Assembly (NCBI GenBank): GCA_945869475.1
Contig: CAMBOV010000001.1
Span: 409,193-473,192 of the forward strand
Source: Singulisphaera sp. GP187
Lineage (GTDB): Bacteria; Planctomycetota; Phycisphaerae; Phycisphaerales; SM1A02
Length of the DNA: 64,000 nt
Reading direction: 5' to 3'
Below, in pieces: positions 42,388 to 51,985 of the stretch. The first letter of the stretch is position 1. Each line of letters starts with the position of its first letter. The position numbers and the translations under genes were made by a program. The notes under the pieces were generated by a model. It ran no database searches and was not told the DNA's origin. It saw only the letters and a program-made list of their open reading frames with translations.

Positions 42388-45273
42388 TCACGCATCAAAC
42401 CAGTTCACCCCGTGACTCGATTCAACACGCACCGGGATGCGCAGAGGCACCGCATTTTCCATCATCTGCACGATCCACGGTGCGACGACGTCGATCTGCG
42501 AGTGCGGCACCTCGAAGACGAGTTCGTCGTGAATTTGCAAGAGCATGCGCACCTCTGGAAACATCCGAGGGAGTTCGTCGTGGATGCGCACCATCGCGAC
42601 CTTGATGATGTCCGCTGCCGTTCCCTGCACCACCGTGTTGATCGCGACCCGTTCACCGAGCGCCCGCTCGATGCCATTTGGAGAGAGCACTTCAGGAACC
42701 GCGCGACGGCGTCCGAGCATCGTCTGCACATATCCCTCGCGCTTCGCCTGATCGACACACTGCGCGAGAAAAGCGTCGATCGATGAAAATCGTCGTCGAT
42801 ACTCCTCGATAATCTCTCTCGCGCGCGCGGGGGTCGTCGTACCACCGAGCCGGCGCGCGAGGCCGAAGGGGGTGATGCCGTAGATGATCCCGAAGTTCAC
42901 CATCTTCGCACCACTGCGCTGTTGCGGCGTGACCTGCGAAGGCTCGATCCCATTGACCTCTGCGGCCACCGCGGTATGGATGTCGATCTCACTGCGAAAG
43001 GCCGCGATCATCGCCTCATCGTTGGCGAGGTGCGCGAGCACCCGCAATTCAATCTGCGAGTAGTCGCACGAAAGCAACTCGCATCCTGGTGTGGCGACGA
43101 AGGCCCGGCGAATCTCCCGTCCCATCTCGGAGCGAATGGGAATGTTCTGCATGTTGGGATCGCTCGACGAGAGCCGTCCAGTTGCTGTGCCTGTCTGGTT
43201 GAACGATGCGTGGATTCGCCCCGTCATTGGCTGGATCGCCCTGCGAAGCGCCACGAGATAGGTGCCGACAAGCTTTCGAAGGCTGCGATACTCAATCATC
43301 CGGGCTGGAAGTTCACTCTCAACCGATGGATCGGCCGAGAGTTTTTCAAGGACTTCGACGTCGGTGCTCTGACCACCCTGCGTCTTGCGCACTGATTTCA
43401 ACCCAAGACCCGGCGGCGAGTCCGTGGGCGCGTTGAAAAGCACGGCAGCGAGTTGCTTGGGACTGTCGGGATTGAACGCGTGCGGCGCAAGCGCCGCGAT
43501 CGATTCGCGAAACACCTCAGTCTGCGCCGAGAGTCGATCGCACTGCCTCTGCAGCTCAGGTGCGTCGACGAGAACGCCGTTGAATTCGAGTTCTGCGAGC
43601 ACGCCAACAAGTGGCATTTCAATCTCGCGATAGAGCGCGGCGAGTTTCTGCTCGTCGATGCGAGCGGTGAGCAGTCGATCGAGACGACCCGCAATGTCTG
43701 CATCTTCAGCCGCGTACGGACCCGCCACCGCGAGAGCGACTTGATCGAAGGTGCGCTGAAAGTCGCCGCTTCCGATGAGATCCTTGATCGGGATGCACGT
43801 GTAGTCGAGGTGCGCCTGCGCGAGCGCGTCGAGCGAATGGCTCATCCGGCTCGCGTCGAGCACGTACGAGGCGACCATCGAATCACCAACAACTCCACGC
43901 ACGGTGATGCCGTGACGTCGCAGAATCTGCAGATCAAACTTCGCGTTGTGCGCAACTTTGGGCACAGAAGCATCCTCAAGAAATGGACGGACGAACTCTA
44001 CGACTTCGTCGGTACAGCAGTGTGTCGACTGCTCAGGAGAGCGGGTTGGGATGTAGACCCCCTGCCCCTCACGCCACGAGAGGCTCACGCCACACAACTT
44101 TGCATCGACCGTGTTCAGCGAGTCGGTCTCAGTGTCGAAGGCGATGCGCGCGCCAACACTCGCCGCTGTTCGTGCCTCTGAAAGTGCCGCTTCAATCTCG
44201 TTGGCAGTGCGAAGCACGCGATAGTCAGCGTCGTGCGCTGGGTGCGGTACGGTTGCCTCGACGAGCGATGCAAACAGCGGAGCGTCGAGCGCATCTTGTG
44301 CAGCGCTTCGCTGGCGGACTGGCGGCTGGCGAGGTTGCGAGGAGGGTTGGATGCTGCTCGCCCTCGCCGGCGTCGGACGCGGCTCTGCCGCGCTTCGCTT
44401 GCCAGTGAGCATCATCTCGACCTCACCGCGAAGTCTTCCAAATCCGAGCGTCTTGAGCAACTCGTCGAGTGCTGCGACGTTCGCCCGCGAGGTGTCAACT
44501 CGCGCACTCTCGTACGAGAAGTCGATCTCGCAATCTTCCTTGAGCGCAACGAGTTTGCGCGCGAGCGTGAGGGTTTCTTGCGCAGCAAGGATCGAATCGC
44601 GTCGCTTTGGAGTCAGCAGCGCGAGATTTGCCAAGACTCCATCGAGGCTGCCGTAGGTCGTAATGAGTTGCGCCGCAGTCTTGGGGCCGATGCCATCCAC
44701 TCCTGGAATGTTGTCCGACGTATCCCCCATCAACGCGAGCATGTCGGCCACTTGATCAGCGCGCACACCTTTGGTTTCGAACAACTCCTCCGGACCGAGG
44801 TCGCGCGCCGTCTGCGGATCAAAGAGCGTCGTCTTCGCATCGACGAGTTGCGAAAGGTCTTTATCACGCGACACGATACGCATGCGCAACTCAGGCCGCT
44901 CGCGACGCACCCGCCGAGCGATCGTTGCGATCACGTCATCCGCTTCAACTCCTGGAATCGCGAAAACCGGTACGCCAAACAGTCGCGTGAACTCGAGACA
45001 GCGTTGCACCTGCGGCGAGAAGTCCAGCGGCGGAGGCTGACGGTGCGCCTTGTAAGGCGGATAGAGCTGCGATCGAAAGGTCTCTTGATCGCCAGCGGCG
45101 TCGATGACGAGAACGAGATGCGTTGGTTGCTCTTCTCTGAGCAACTTCAGCAGCATCGACACGAATCCATAGACCATCTGCGTCGACTCATTGGTCGTGG
45201 GGCTTGTCATCCCACCCCGAATCGCGAAGTACGCACGAAAAAACTGCGCGTGACCGTCAACAACATACATCAT
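42388..45273 (-). CDS. polA: DNA polymerase I
   Basis: 961 residues from the ATG of MMYVVDGHAQFFRAYFA (ATG45270 is an equal choice). The N-terminal 5' nuclease (about 1-290) has VEADDVIAT, RDKDLSQLV and DNIPGVDGIGPKTA. The 3'-5' exonuclease is retained, with FDTETDSL as ExoI and a matching HNAKFDLQIL. The polymerase domain has DYSQIELRVLAH (motif A), RSGAKMVNFGIIYG (motif B) and QIHDELVFEV (motif C). It fills gaps and removes primers. A strong inverted repeat surrounds its start codon. Confidence 0.97.
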   Translation of the reverse strand: MMYVVDGHAQFFRAYFAIRGGMTSPTTNESTQMVYGFVSMLLKLLREEQPTHLVLVIDAAGDQETFRSQLYPPYKAHRQPPPLDFSPQVQRCLEFTRLFGVPVFAIPGVEADDVIATIARRVRRERPELRMRIVSRDKDLSQLVDAKTTLFDPQTARDLGPEELFETKGVRADQVADMLALMGDTSDNIPGVDGIGPKTAAQLITTYGSLDGVLANLALLTPKRRDSILAAQETLTLARKLVALKEDCEIDFSYESARVDTSRANVAALDELLKTLGFGRLRGEVEMMLTGKRSAAEPRPTPARASSIQPSSQPRQPPVRQRSAAQDALDAPLFASLVEATVPHPAHDADYRVLRTANEIEAALSEARTAASVGARIAFDTETDSLNTVDAKLCGVSLSWREGQGVYIPTRSPEQSTHCCTDEVVEFVRPFLEDASVPKVAHNAKFDLQILRRHGITVRGVVGDSMVASYVLDASRMSHSLDALAQAHLDYTCIPIKDLIGSGDFQRTFDQVALAVAGPYAAEDADIAGRLDRLLTARIDEQKLAALYREIEMPLVGVLAELEFNGVLVDAPELQRQCDRLSAQTEVFRESIAALAPHAFNPDSPKQLAAVLFNAPTDSPPGLGLKSVRKTQGGQSTDVEVLEKLSADPSVESELPARMIEYRSLRKLVGTYLVALRRAIQPMTGRIHASFNQTGTATGRLSSSDPNMQNIPIRSEMGREIRRAFVATPGCELLSCDYSQIELRVLAHLANDEAMIAAFRSEIDIHTAVAAEVNGIEPSQVTPQQRSGAKMVNFGIIYGITPFGLARRLGGTTTPARAREIIEEYRRRFSSIDAFLAQCVDQAKREGYVQTMLGRRRAVPEVLSPNGIERALGERVAINTVVQGTAADIIKVAMVRIHDELPRMFPEVRMLLQIHDELVFEVPHSQIDVVAPWIVQMMENAVPLRIPVRVESSHGVNWFDA

Positions 45274-45297
45274 GTCATTGTCAACGGTCACGCGCAG
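45244..45297. promoter_or_regulatory. 14-bp perfect inverted repeat around the polA start codon
   Basis: CTGCGCGTGACCGT (45244-45257) and its exact reverse complement (45284-45297) flank a 26-base loop that contains the polA start codons. In the polA mRNA this would form a stable stem with the start in the loop. One arm encodes Asp-Gly-His-Ala-Gln of PolA and the other is 5' leader. Confidence 0.85.
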
Positions 45298-45324
45298 TAT
45301 CGATTCATTCAGGTTCGAGCGGGA

Positions 45325-46683
45325 TCAGCCCTTCGTGTCAGGCTTCGCGTCGAGTGCCTTGAGAATTTCAGCCTTGAGGTCGCCAGTGAGGTCGCCCTTT
45401 GGATCAAATCCTTGGTGCACCTTGATGACCTTGCCATCGGTGCCGATGACAACGGTTGCTGGGATGCCAGTGAATCCGTACTGCTTCACAACGTTTCCCT
45501 CAAGGTCGAGAAGCGTTGGAAAGATGAACCCTTGCTTGGTCCAGAATTCACCTGACTTCTTCGCGGCATCATCGCCACGCTCCCAGACATTGATTCCCAA
45601 GACCTCGACGGGCTGCTTGGTCTCTTGCACCCATTTGGCGAGCTCGTTGATCGCTGGCAGCCCTTTGCGACACGGTCCACACCACGTCGCCCAGAAGTCA
45701 ATGACAACGACTTTGCCCTTGAGGTCAGCAAGTGTGAAGGTCTTGCCCGTGAGATCTTGCAGCCTGAATCCTGGAGCGTCTGCGCCAACGGCAATCGGTT
45801 CTGGTTCAGCTGGAGCTAGTTCGGCGGCTGACGCGACGGCCTTGCGTGCGCCTGGTGTGAAGGCGATCGCAGTGGCGAGCGTGTCGGTCACCTGTGGATC
45901 CATCTTGAAGTTCACATTGAAACGGATTCCTTCTGGCGCACCAGGAGGGCTCATCACAAGCGACATTGTCGAGACCAACTTGGTCGCTGGATTGATGGCG
46001 ACCATGAGATCGCTGCCGGCGCCGGTGAGAAGAATCTGATCGACGCCATCCTTGGTTTGGAATCCTGCAACGGTGTCAAATGCGCTCCCGCCGAAACTAA
46101 ATGCATCGAGCGACTTGCCGCCGGCGGCTGAACCGCGAAGCGCTGGATGTGGGCAGGGAAACTCGAGTCCATCAAACTTTGTCTTGAGCGTGTTGCTCAC
46201 CGTGCCCTCGAGTGGCACTTCGATAAACTTGTCTGCCGAACCTTCGTCGACGTAGTAGACCTTTCCGCCGACGCTGATCAATTGGCTTCGACCAGCCTTG
46301 ATCAACATCTCCTGGCCCGCGCCAAGTTCGATCGACATCGAATCCTTCTGCTCGCCGCCTGGGATTTTGACGGACCACTCAATGGTGTCGGTCATGGCGG
46401 GAGCACTGCGGTAGGCAGCAGCGACTGCATCCAAACAGGCTGTTCCCTTGGCGATTGCTTCTGGCGTTGTCGCCGCAGCGTCGAACGATTCAGCGTTCAT
46501 CGCGACCTTTGGAAACATCGCTGCGAGTTGCGCGGGATCGATCTGGCCGTCCTGCATTTCAGGCGCGTCGGCGGCGGAGGGCGCTGCAGTTGGATCCGCA
46601 CCGGCTGGTGGAGTCTCTTGTGCCACGGCAGCCGAGGTGACCAAGAGTGTTGAGAGGGCGAAGAGGCGTGCGTGTGACTTCAT
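45325..46683 (-). CDS. Exported thioredoxin-like protein (TlpA/ResA type) with N-terminal lipid- or carrier-like domain
   Basis: 452 residues from ATG46683, with GGAT upstream. A signal peptide ends at VAQ (about residue 22). A large N-terminal domain (about 60-295) of beta-strand character resembles DUF2092/LolA-like periplasmic proteins. A C-terminal thioredoxin fold (about 315-440) carries WATWCGPCRKGLP and the cis-Pro in GIPATVV. It likely acts in periplasmic thiol-disulfide exchange, for example in cytochrome maturation. It follows folK by 11 bases and precedes polA on the same strand. Confidence 0.85.
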   Translation of the reverse strand: MKSHARLFALSTLLVTSAAVAQETPPAGADPTAAPSAADAPEMQDGQIDPAQLAAMFPKVAMNAESFDAAATTPEAIAKGTACLDAVAAAYRSAPAMTDTIEWSVKIPGGEQKDSMSIELGAGQEMLIKAGRSQLISVGGKVYYVDEGSADKFIEVPLEGTVSNTLKTKFDGLEFPCPHPALRGSAAGGKSLDAFSFGGSAFDTVAGFQTKDGVDQILLTGAGSDLMVAINPATKLVSTMSLVMSPPGAPEGIRFNVNFKMDPQVTDTLATAIAFTPGARKAVASAAELAPAEPEPIAVGADAPGFRLQDLTGKTFTLADLKGKVVVIDFWATWCGPCRKGLPAINELAKWVQETKQPVEVLGINVWERGDDAAKKSGEFWTKQGFIFPTLLDLEGNVVKQYGFTGIPATVVIGTDGKVIKVHQGFDPKGDLTGDLKAEILKALDAKPDTKG

Positions 46684-46694
46684 GTGAGATCCAA

Positions 46695-47216
46695 TCATTG
46701 GCGCGAAGTGAGGTGCGTGGTACGGGTGCGCCACAAGACGACACCATCGTTTTCCCGCTTCGCGCAGGCAAGTGATACTAGCAATTCACCTGTCACGGGA
46801 TGGGTGAGCGTCGCGTCGAGTTCGAGCAGTGGACGCAGCACAAATGCGCGTTCTGTCATCCTCGGATGAGGGATTTCGAGGTCATGCTCTGCGAAAACGA
46901 CGGCTCCATAGAGCAGCACATCGAGGTCGATCGTGCGCGCAGCGTTGCGCCTAGAGGCGTCGCGCACTCGTCCGAGTTGTTGCTCGATCGCAAGAAGCGA
47001 GTTCAGAAGTTTTCGAGGGGGATCGCTGGTGCAAATTTCTGCGACAGCGTTGAGGTAGTGAGGTTGGGGAGGTCCAACGGGGGCCGTTTCGAAGAGCGAG
47101 CTCACCGCGATGAGCTCAATAGATTCGCGCAGTGCGAGTAGTTCGATCGCCCGATCGATCGATGCGGATCGATCGCCGAGGTTTGCACCGAGCGCAATGA
47201 AAACACGCGCGTTCAT
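46695..47216 (-). CDS. folK: HPPK, 6-hydroxymethyl-dihydropterin pyrophosphokinase
   Basis: 173 residues. FolK adds pyrophosphate to hydroxymethyl-dihydropterin in folate synthesis. It has the N-terminal ALGANLGDRSASI, the signature ETAPVGPPQPHYLNAV and the metal-binding RTIDLDVLLYG, followed by LEIPHPRMTERAFVLRPL. The start overlaps the cinA stop (ATGA). Confidence 0.95.
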   Translation of the reverse strand: MNARVFIALGANLGDRSASIDRAIELLALRESIELIAVSSLFETAPVGPPQPHYLNAVAEICTSDPPRKLLNSLLAIEQQLGRVRDASRRNAARTIDLDVLLYGAVVFAEHDLEIPHPRMTERAFVLRPLLELDATLTHPVTGELLVSLACAKRENDGVVLWRTRTTHLTSRQ

Positions 47217-48547
47217 TGGATGCGGGTGCCCGAGGATGTCAGTTCAGACGAGAGCCGCAATTCTGCGTGACCGAGCGCCGCGAGTCGCACGAGTTGCACC
47301 GCAGTCGTGCACGTCGATTGTCGAATCGATGCACGGTTTCCAGAGAAACGAAACTCGCGCGCGCGAGTCGAGATTCCATCAACGCCTGGCGCGCGATCGG
47401 CCACAGCGATCCAGACTGTTCCAATCGGTTTGTCGTGAGTTCCACCCGTCGGACCTGCGATACCTGTCGCACTCACTCCCCATCTCGTGTTCGCTCGCTG
47501 CGCAGCGCCGAGTGCCATCGCGCACGCAACTTGTTCACTCACTGCGCCACGCGCCTGCAAGAGTTTCTCGTCGACGCCAAGAAACTCGCATTTGAAATCG
47601 TCGCGGTAGGAGATCCATCCGCCGTCGAACCACTCGCTCGAACCAGGTGCACTCGTCATTGACTGGCCGATCCCACCTCCGGTGCAGCTCTCGGCGACTG
47701 CAACGCACTCGCCGCGCGCGCGCAAGACTTCGCCAAGCGCCTCTGCCAACGTCATCTCATCGCGACCGAATGCATAGACCCCCCACGCTCGTTCGACCTC
47801 GCAGGCAGCTCGTTGCAGCGACCCATCGATCGCGGCGTTTCCCGTTGCCCGAATGCGTGCCGTCACAACATGACAACTCGCGGTCGTGCCAGCGAGTGGA
47901 TTCGCTGTGCGCACCATCAGCGCATGAATTCGCTGAGCGGCGAGGCTCTCTGAAAGTCCACACGAATGCACAGCGCAGACGCCCACCGCCGCCCCGCCAG
48001 CGTCCTGCACGAGCGACAGCGCGAGTGGAAGCACGTGCGTGGTGAACATCAGCTGCATTTCGTGAGGGGGTCCGGGCAAGCAAAAAAGATGGGCGCGGTC
48101 GATCTGCGCAGCGATTCCAGGTGCCGTGCCATGTGAATTCTTAAGCAACGTCGCACCCACAGGACACTGTGCCTGCCGGAGATTCGAGAGCGGCATCGCG
48201 ATGCCGCGAGTTGCGAATCGCTGTTCGATCTGCGTGCGTGCCTGGGGGCATTCAGCAAGTTGGCCTTCAACCTGTCTGGCACCACCGAGTGCATCGGCAA
48301 CCCCTTCGCGCGTGAGGTCATCCTCGGTTGGTCCGAGCCCTCCGGTGACGATCACCAACGCAACCTGATTCGCGAGCGCGGTGATCGCAGCCGCGATCGC
48401 GGATCGATCATCTGCGACAGTGCGATGCTCACTCACGATGACTCCCACGCGAAGCAGTTCGTGCGCGATCCAACGGGCGTTGCACTCGGCAATCTGACCG
48501 AGTGTCAACTCATCTCCAATCGAAAGCACCGCAGCGCGAGTCGTCAT
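47213..48547 (-). CDS. cinA: CinA-like protein: molybdopterin-binding-like domain plus nicotinamide-nucleotide amidase
   Basis: 444 residues. The N-terminal COG1058 domain (about 1-175) has SIGDELTLGQ, VIVTGGLGPTEDDLTRE and CLPGPPHEM. The C-terminal PncC-type amidase (about 280-420) has AESCTGGGIGQSMTSAPGSS, GAVSEQVACAMA and ATGIAGPTGG. It probably converts nicotinamide mononucleotide to nicotinate mononucleotide in NAD salvage. Confidence 0.93.
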   Translation of the reverse strand: MTTRAAVLSIGDELTLGQIAECNARWIAHELLRVGVIVSEHRTVADDRSAIAAAITALANQVALVIVTGGLGPTEDDLTREGVADALGGARQVEGQLAECPQARTQIEQRFATRGIAMPLSNLRQAQCPVGATLLKNSHGTAPGIAAQIDRAHLFCLPGPPHEMQLMFTTHVLPLALSLVQDAGGAAVGVCAVHSCGLSESLAAQRIHALMVRTANPLAGTTASCHVVTARIRATGNAAIDGSLQRAACEVERAWGVYAFGRDEMTLAEALGEVLRARGECVAVAESCTGGGIGQSMTSAPGSSEWFDGGWISYRDDFKCEFLGVDEKLLQARGAVSEQVACAMALGAAQRANTRWGVSATGIAGPTGGTHDKPIGTVWIAVADRAPGVDGISTRAREFRFSGNRASIRQSTCTTAVQLVRLAALGHAELRLSSELTSSGTRIQ

Positions 48548-48581
48548 CGCACTCAGCGTATCGTCGCGCCGTTACTATCCC

Positions 48582-49517
48582 TTGGTGACCGCTCCACCAG
48601 TGCATCCGATTGCGCATCCCAGGGTGCATCCCGCCGATCGACTCATGAATGCGATCGAATTGATTGGATCGCCCGTCTGCGTCGGACTCGATCCCGTTGC
48701 TGAAAAACTGCCATCGGCGCTCGCGTCGAAGCCAATGGCGACAGCGCTCGAAGCGTTCGGCGTCGGCGTCATCAAAGCCATTGCAGGAATCGTGCCCTGC
48801 GTCAAGATTCAATCGGCCTGCTACGAGCGATACGGCAGCGACGGGATGCGCGCGCTCGCTGCGACTCTCGCGGCAGCACGCGAATGCAACCTTGTGACCA
48901 TTCTCGACGGCAAGCGCGGCGATATCGGCATCTCAGCTGAGCACTACGCCGCAGCGATGTTCAACGAGTACGGCGCGGACTGGGCAACGGTGAACGGCTA
49001 TCTGGGCATGGACGGCGTCACTCCATTTCTCGCACGCGGCGGAGCGTTCGCGCTTGTTCGCACCTCGAATCCGGGATCCGATGCGTTGCAGGCACTTCGC
49101 ACAGCAGCCGGCTCAACGATCGCCGAAACGGTCGCCGATCTCGTCGCCGCGACTGGGCACGCACACCTTGGAAAATGTGGGTTCAGTGCGCTCGGTGCCG
49201 TCGTCGGCGCAACGAAGAGCAACGAGGCGGCATCCCTTCGAGCACGCATGCCAGAGCAGATTTTTCTCGTGCCAGGATTCGGCGCGCAAGGTGGGACAGT
49301 CGCAGACATTCTGCCCTGCTTTCACGAAGATGGTCGCGGTGCACTGATCACCGCAAGTCGCAGCGTGATCTTTGCTCCAGCGAGTGATCCGACGCAGTGG
49401 ACCTCGGCAATCGCGCGCGCAGCCGAATCGTTCGCGCGTGAAGTGCGCGAGGGCGTCCAGACCATGCAATCGACGACCACCACCGCCAAAAGTTCGAGAC
49501 CCGCGCAGCGCTCATGA
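48582..49517 (+). CDS. pyrF: Orotidine 5'-phosphate decarboxylase
   Basis: 311 residues from GTG48582; ATG48645 is a later alternative. It makes UMP. The type 2 (long) family is recognised by VCVGLDPVAEKLP, VKIQSACYERYG, the catalytic TILDGKRGDIGIS (Lys, Asp), and the closing FLVPGFGAQGG with ITASRSVIFA. Its stop overlaps the next gene's start (ATGA). Confidence 0.95.
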   Translation: MVTAPPVHPIAHPRVHPADRLMNAIELIGSPVCVGLDPVAEKLPSALASKPMATALEAFGVGVIKAIAGIVPCVKIQSACYERYGSDGMRALAATLAAARECNLVTILDGKRGDIGISAEHYAAAMFNEYGADWATVNGYLGMDGVTPFLARGGAFALVRTSNPGSDALQALRTAAGSTIAETVADLVAATGHAHLGKCGFSALGAVVGATKSNEAASLRARMPEQIFLVPGFGAQGGTVADILPCFHEDGRGALITASRSVIFAPASDPTQWTSAIARAAESFAREVREGVQTMQSTTTTAKSSRPAQRS

Positions 49518-51085
49518 ATCGGCTCGCCCTCTATCTCTCGCTCGTCGCGGTGTTGATCTTGACGACGACGCCGGTACTGCTCTACCGCGGAACTCCCCGC
49601 CCAGAGCGTGTGCGAACACTCGTGATCGTGACGCCGCACAACGAACAGATTCGCTCGGAGTTCACCAGCGCTTTCATTCGATGGCACACGAAACACTACG
49701 GCGAAGAGGTCGGCGTCGCATGGAATGCTCCTGGTGGAACAACCGAAATTCGTCGCATGCTCGTCGCGCAATATGAGGCGGCGCTTCGCCACGGTGTTGC
49801 GCCCGGCGGCGATGCTGATCTGCTCTTCGGCGGAGGTTCGTACGAGTTCGAATTGCTCAGCCGTCCGCTGAAGGTCACCGTTGACGGCACAGATCGCACG
49901 ACAACAATCTTGGAGCCGTGCACGTGGCTGACGCAGGGTGAACTCCTCGAACTCTACGGACCAAATGAGGTCGACGGGCGTCCTTTGTATGACCCCAAGC
50001 TGCACTGGTTTGGTGTGGCATTGAGCACCTTTGGCATCGTTTCAAATGTTGCACAGTGCGATGCACGTGGGGTCGAACTCCCCGCGCGCTGGGAAGACCT
50101 CGCCAATCCTGCACTGTTCGAAGCTGTCGCACTCGCCAATCCAGCGCAGAGTGGATCGGTCGCGACGGCATTCGAGACGATCCTGCAGCGCCTCGGATGG
50201 GAGCGAGGATGGCAAGTGCTTCGACGAGCTGCGGCGAATTCAAATCAGATCGTCGCATCGAGTTCGGTCATCCCAACGACGGTCGGTGGTGGCGAGTCGT
50301 GCACCGGAATCGCAATCGATTTTTATGGTCGCTATCAAGTTCAGGTGCTCGCAGACAATGCGCAGGAGACTGGATTGCCCAAACTCGATCGACTTCGATT
50401 CACCGCTCCACTAGGCGAGAGTGTCGTCGACGCCGATCCAGTGGCGATTCTGCGAGGAGCACCTGACGCAGAACTTGCGAAACGCTTCGTCGAGTTTTGC
50501 CTGTCGCTCGATGGGCAACTGCTCTGGCAATTGCCTCATGGACCCGTTGAAGTCTGCGGCCACCATCCACCTGAACACTATTCGCTGCGCCGGATGCCCG
50601 CGCGACGAGCCGCCTATGCGTGTTGCAGCTCATGCTTTGTCGACGAGATCGATCCATTTGCGGATCAGTCTCCGCTTGTGAGCGATCCAAATTTTCGCGA
50701 CTTTGTTGGACCGCTCTTCGTCTCAATGGCAATGGATGATTCAAGGCATTTACGCGCGGCATGGAAGGCGATTTTCTCTCACCCCGCTTATCCCAACGCA
50801 GGTGGTCTCGTCACCGCAGCGGATGTGAGCGATCCGCAACTAAAGGAGTGGCTTACCGCATTCGACGCGATGCCGACGGTCGTCGGTCCAGACAACGCAC
50901 TGTTTCATCTCGCGAAGGTCGCTGACCTCGCGGCTGTTCGGCAGGGATGGATCAAGGGAAAATTTGCGGGAAGCGGTCTCTGGGAGGAGCGCCAACAACC
51001 ACGCACAGTCCTTCGCGCAGCGTTCAGTGACTTCTTCTCAATGCAGTATCGGCAGATCACTCAGTCTGCGGCGCTTCTACACTGA
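49514..51085 (+). CDS. Family 1 extracellular solute-binding protein (iron/2-AEP-like)
   Basis: 523 residues. An uncleaved or cleaved N-terminal hydrophobic helix (about 4-24) precedes a type II periplasmic binding fold: RTLVIVTPHNEQIRSEF, GGDADLLFGGGSYE, ALSTFGIVSNVAQC, ALANPAQSGSVATAFETI, GIAIDFYGRYQVQ. The motif order fits binding proteins for iron or phosphonates. The C-terminal 150 residues are an extension. No permease or ATPase is adjacent, so it may act with a distant transporter. Coupled to pyrF by ATGA. Confidence 0.8.
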   Translation: MNRLALYLSLVAVLILTTTPVLLYRGTPRPERVRTLVIVTPHNEQIRSEFTSAFIRWHTKHYGEEVGVAWNAPGGTTEIRRMLVAQYEAALRHGVAPGGDADLLFGGGSYEFELLSRPLKVTVDGTDRTTTILEPCTWLTQGELLELYGPNEVDGRPLYDPKLHWFGVALSTFGIVSNVAQCDARGVELPARWEDLANPALFEAVALANPAQSGSVATAFETILQRLGWERGWQVLRRAAANSNQIVASSSVIPTTVGGGESCTGIAIDFYGRYQVQVLADNAQETGLPKLDRLRFTAPLGESVVDADPVAILRGAPDAELAKRFVEFCLSLDGQLLWQLPHGPVEVCGHHPPEHYSLRRMPARRAAYACCSSCFVDEIDPFADQSPLVSDPNFRDFVGPLFVSMAMDDSRHLRAAWKAIFSHPAYPNAGGLVTAADVSDPQLKEWLTAFDAMPTVVGPDNALFHLAKVADLAAVRQGWIKGKFAGSGLWEERQQPRTVLRAAFSDFFSMQYRQITQSAALLH

Positions 51086-51089
51086 ACAC

Positions 51090-51440
51090 GTGACCGCGAA
51101 CGACGCTCCACAACATCTCGACCTTCGAAAGCATGAGGGACTCGTCGTGCAGTGGAAGAGCGGCGAGTCTTCGTTCTTTCCGCTTGCGTTCTTGCGTCGC
51201 ATGTCGCCATCGGCCGATGCACGCGTGCTTCGCGAAAAGCTCGCATCGAACCCGCTCACGGTGATCCCCTCGCGAAAAACAAACGAACCGCTCGCTGCAA
51301 CGAGCGCGAATCTCGTCGGCAACTACGCCGTGCGTATCCTCTTCAATGACGGTCACGACACCGGTCTCTACTCGTGGAAGTACCTGCGTGAGATCGACCC
51401 GCACGTGGCAATTCCCCCTGCGACAACAGCCACGCCATAA
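51090..51440 (+). CDS. DUF971-family protein
   Basis: 116 residues from GTG51090, 4 bases after the preceding stop. The DUF971 / GBBH-like N-terminal fold is seen in LDLRKHEGLVVQWKSGESSF, LREKLASNP, VGNYAVRILFNDGHDTGLYS and WKYLREI. Members often lie near iron-sulfur or ParA-like genes; the biochemical role is not established. Confidence 0.85.
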   Translation: MTANDAPQHLDLRKHEGLVVQWKSGESSFFPLAFLRRMSPSADARVLREKLASNPLTVIPSRKTNEPLAATSANLVGNYAVRILFNDGHDTGLYSWKYLREIDPHVAIPPATTATP

Positions 51441-51640
51441 CCGCGGTCAGTGGCAATCGAGCCGCTCGAAGTCGATTCTCTTCAGACACTTACGCGGTCG
51501 AGCCCGCCCGAGCTCCCCAAAAAGCCTCATATGCACAAGAAAGGCACCTGTTTTTTGTTGGATGGCACCGCCGTTGTCCGAAAACAAATCAGCCCAATTG
51601 CATGCGCAACCTCGGGCCACAAACATCTTTCTCCCCTCCG

Positions 51641-51680
51641 CCCCGCCGACTTCTTCAACGACGTCGGCAGGGGTTTTTTT
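51641..51680 (+). terminator. Rho-independent terminator
   Basis: CCCCGCCGAC (51641-51650) pairs with GTCGGCAGGGG (51663-51673, one bulged base), followed by TTTTTTT. It lies 200 bases after the DUF971 gene, so it ends either a long 3' leader or a separate small RNA. Confidence 0.85.
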
Positions 51681-51690
51681 GTCGTGAGAC

Positions 51691-51720
51691 TTGACCGAAG
51701 CGCCTCTGCTGCGTTCAATA
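51691..51720 (+). promoter_or_regulatory. Candidate promoter of the small lipoprotein gene
   Basis: TTGACC (51691-51696), a 17- or 18-base spacer, and TTCAAT/TCAATA (51714-51720). Transcription would start at about 51727, next to ATG51728, predicting little or no leader. Confidence 0.4.
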
Positions 51721-51727
51721 GCGGCAT

Positions 51728-51946
51728 ATGAAGAAAATCACATATCTATTCGCGACGTGCCTTGTGCTTGGTCTCGCCGCCTGCGGTGACGGTTCGTCCA
51801 AGGTGACAAAGGTTCAGCCGAAGCCTCCGGTCGCAGAGGCTGACAAGGTTGCTGGTCCTGACGATGCATTCAACGCCAACCGCAAGTTGCAGTCGACGAC
51901 CAGCGCTCCTCCAACCGCACCAAAGAAGAAGAAGAAAACAGACTGA
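51728..51946 (+). CDS. Small lipoprotein
   Basis: 72 residues. MKKITYLFATCLVLGLAACG is a textbook lipoprotein signal (lipobox LAAC, Cys19). The mature part is short, polar and Pro/Lys-rich, ending in PKKKKKTD. The family is unknown. It is flanked by a terminator upstream and a convergent aminotransferase downstream. Confidence 0.75.
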   Translation: MKKITYLFATCLVLGLAACGDGSSKVTKVQPKPPVAEADKVAGPDDAFNANRKLQSTTSAPPTAPKKKKKTD

Positions 51947-51985
51947 TCACGCTGCGCATGCTGGTCATGCGCGCGCGATCTCGAA

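Noticed and set aside
51450..51731. 93-codon plus-strand ORF after the DUF971 gene
   Set aside because: It runs straight through a strong terminator and ends on the lipoprotein start; composition is not gene-like.
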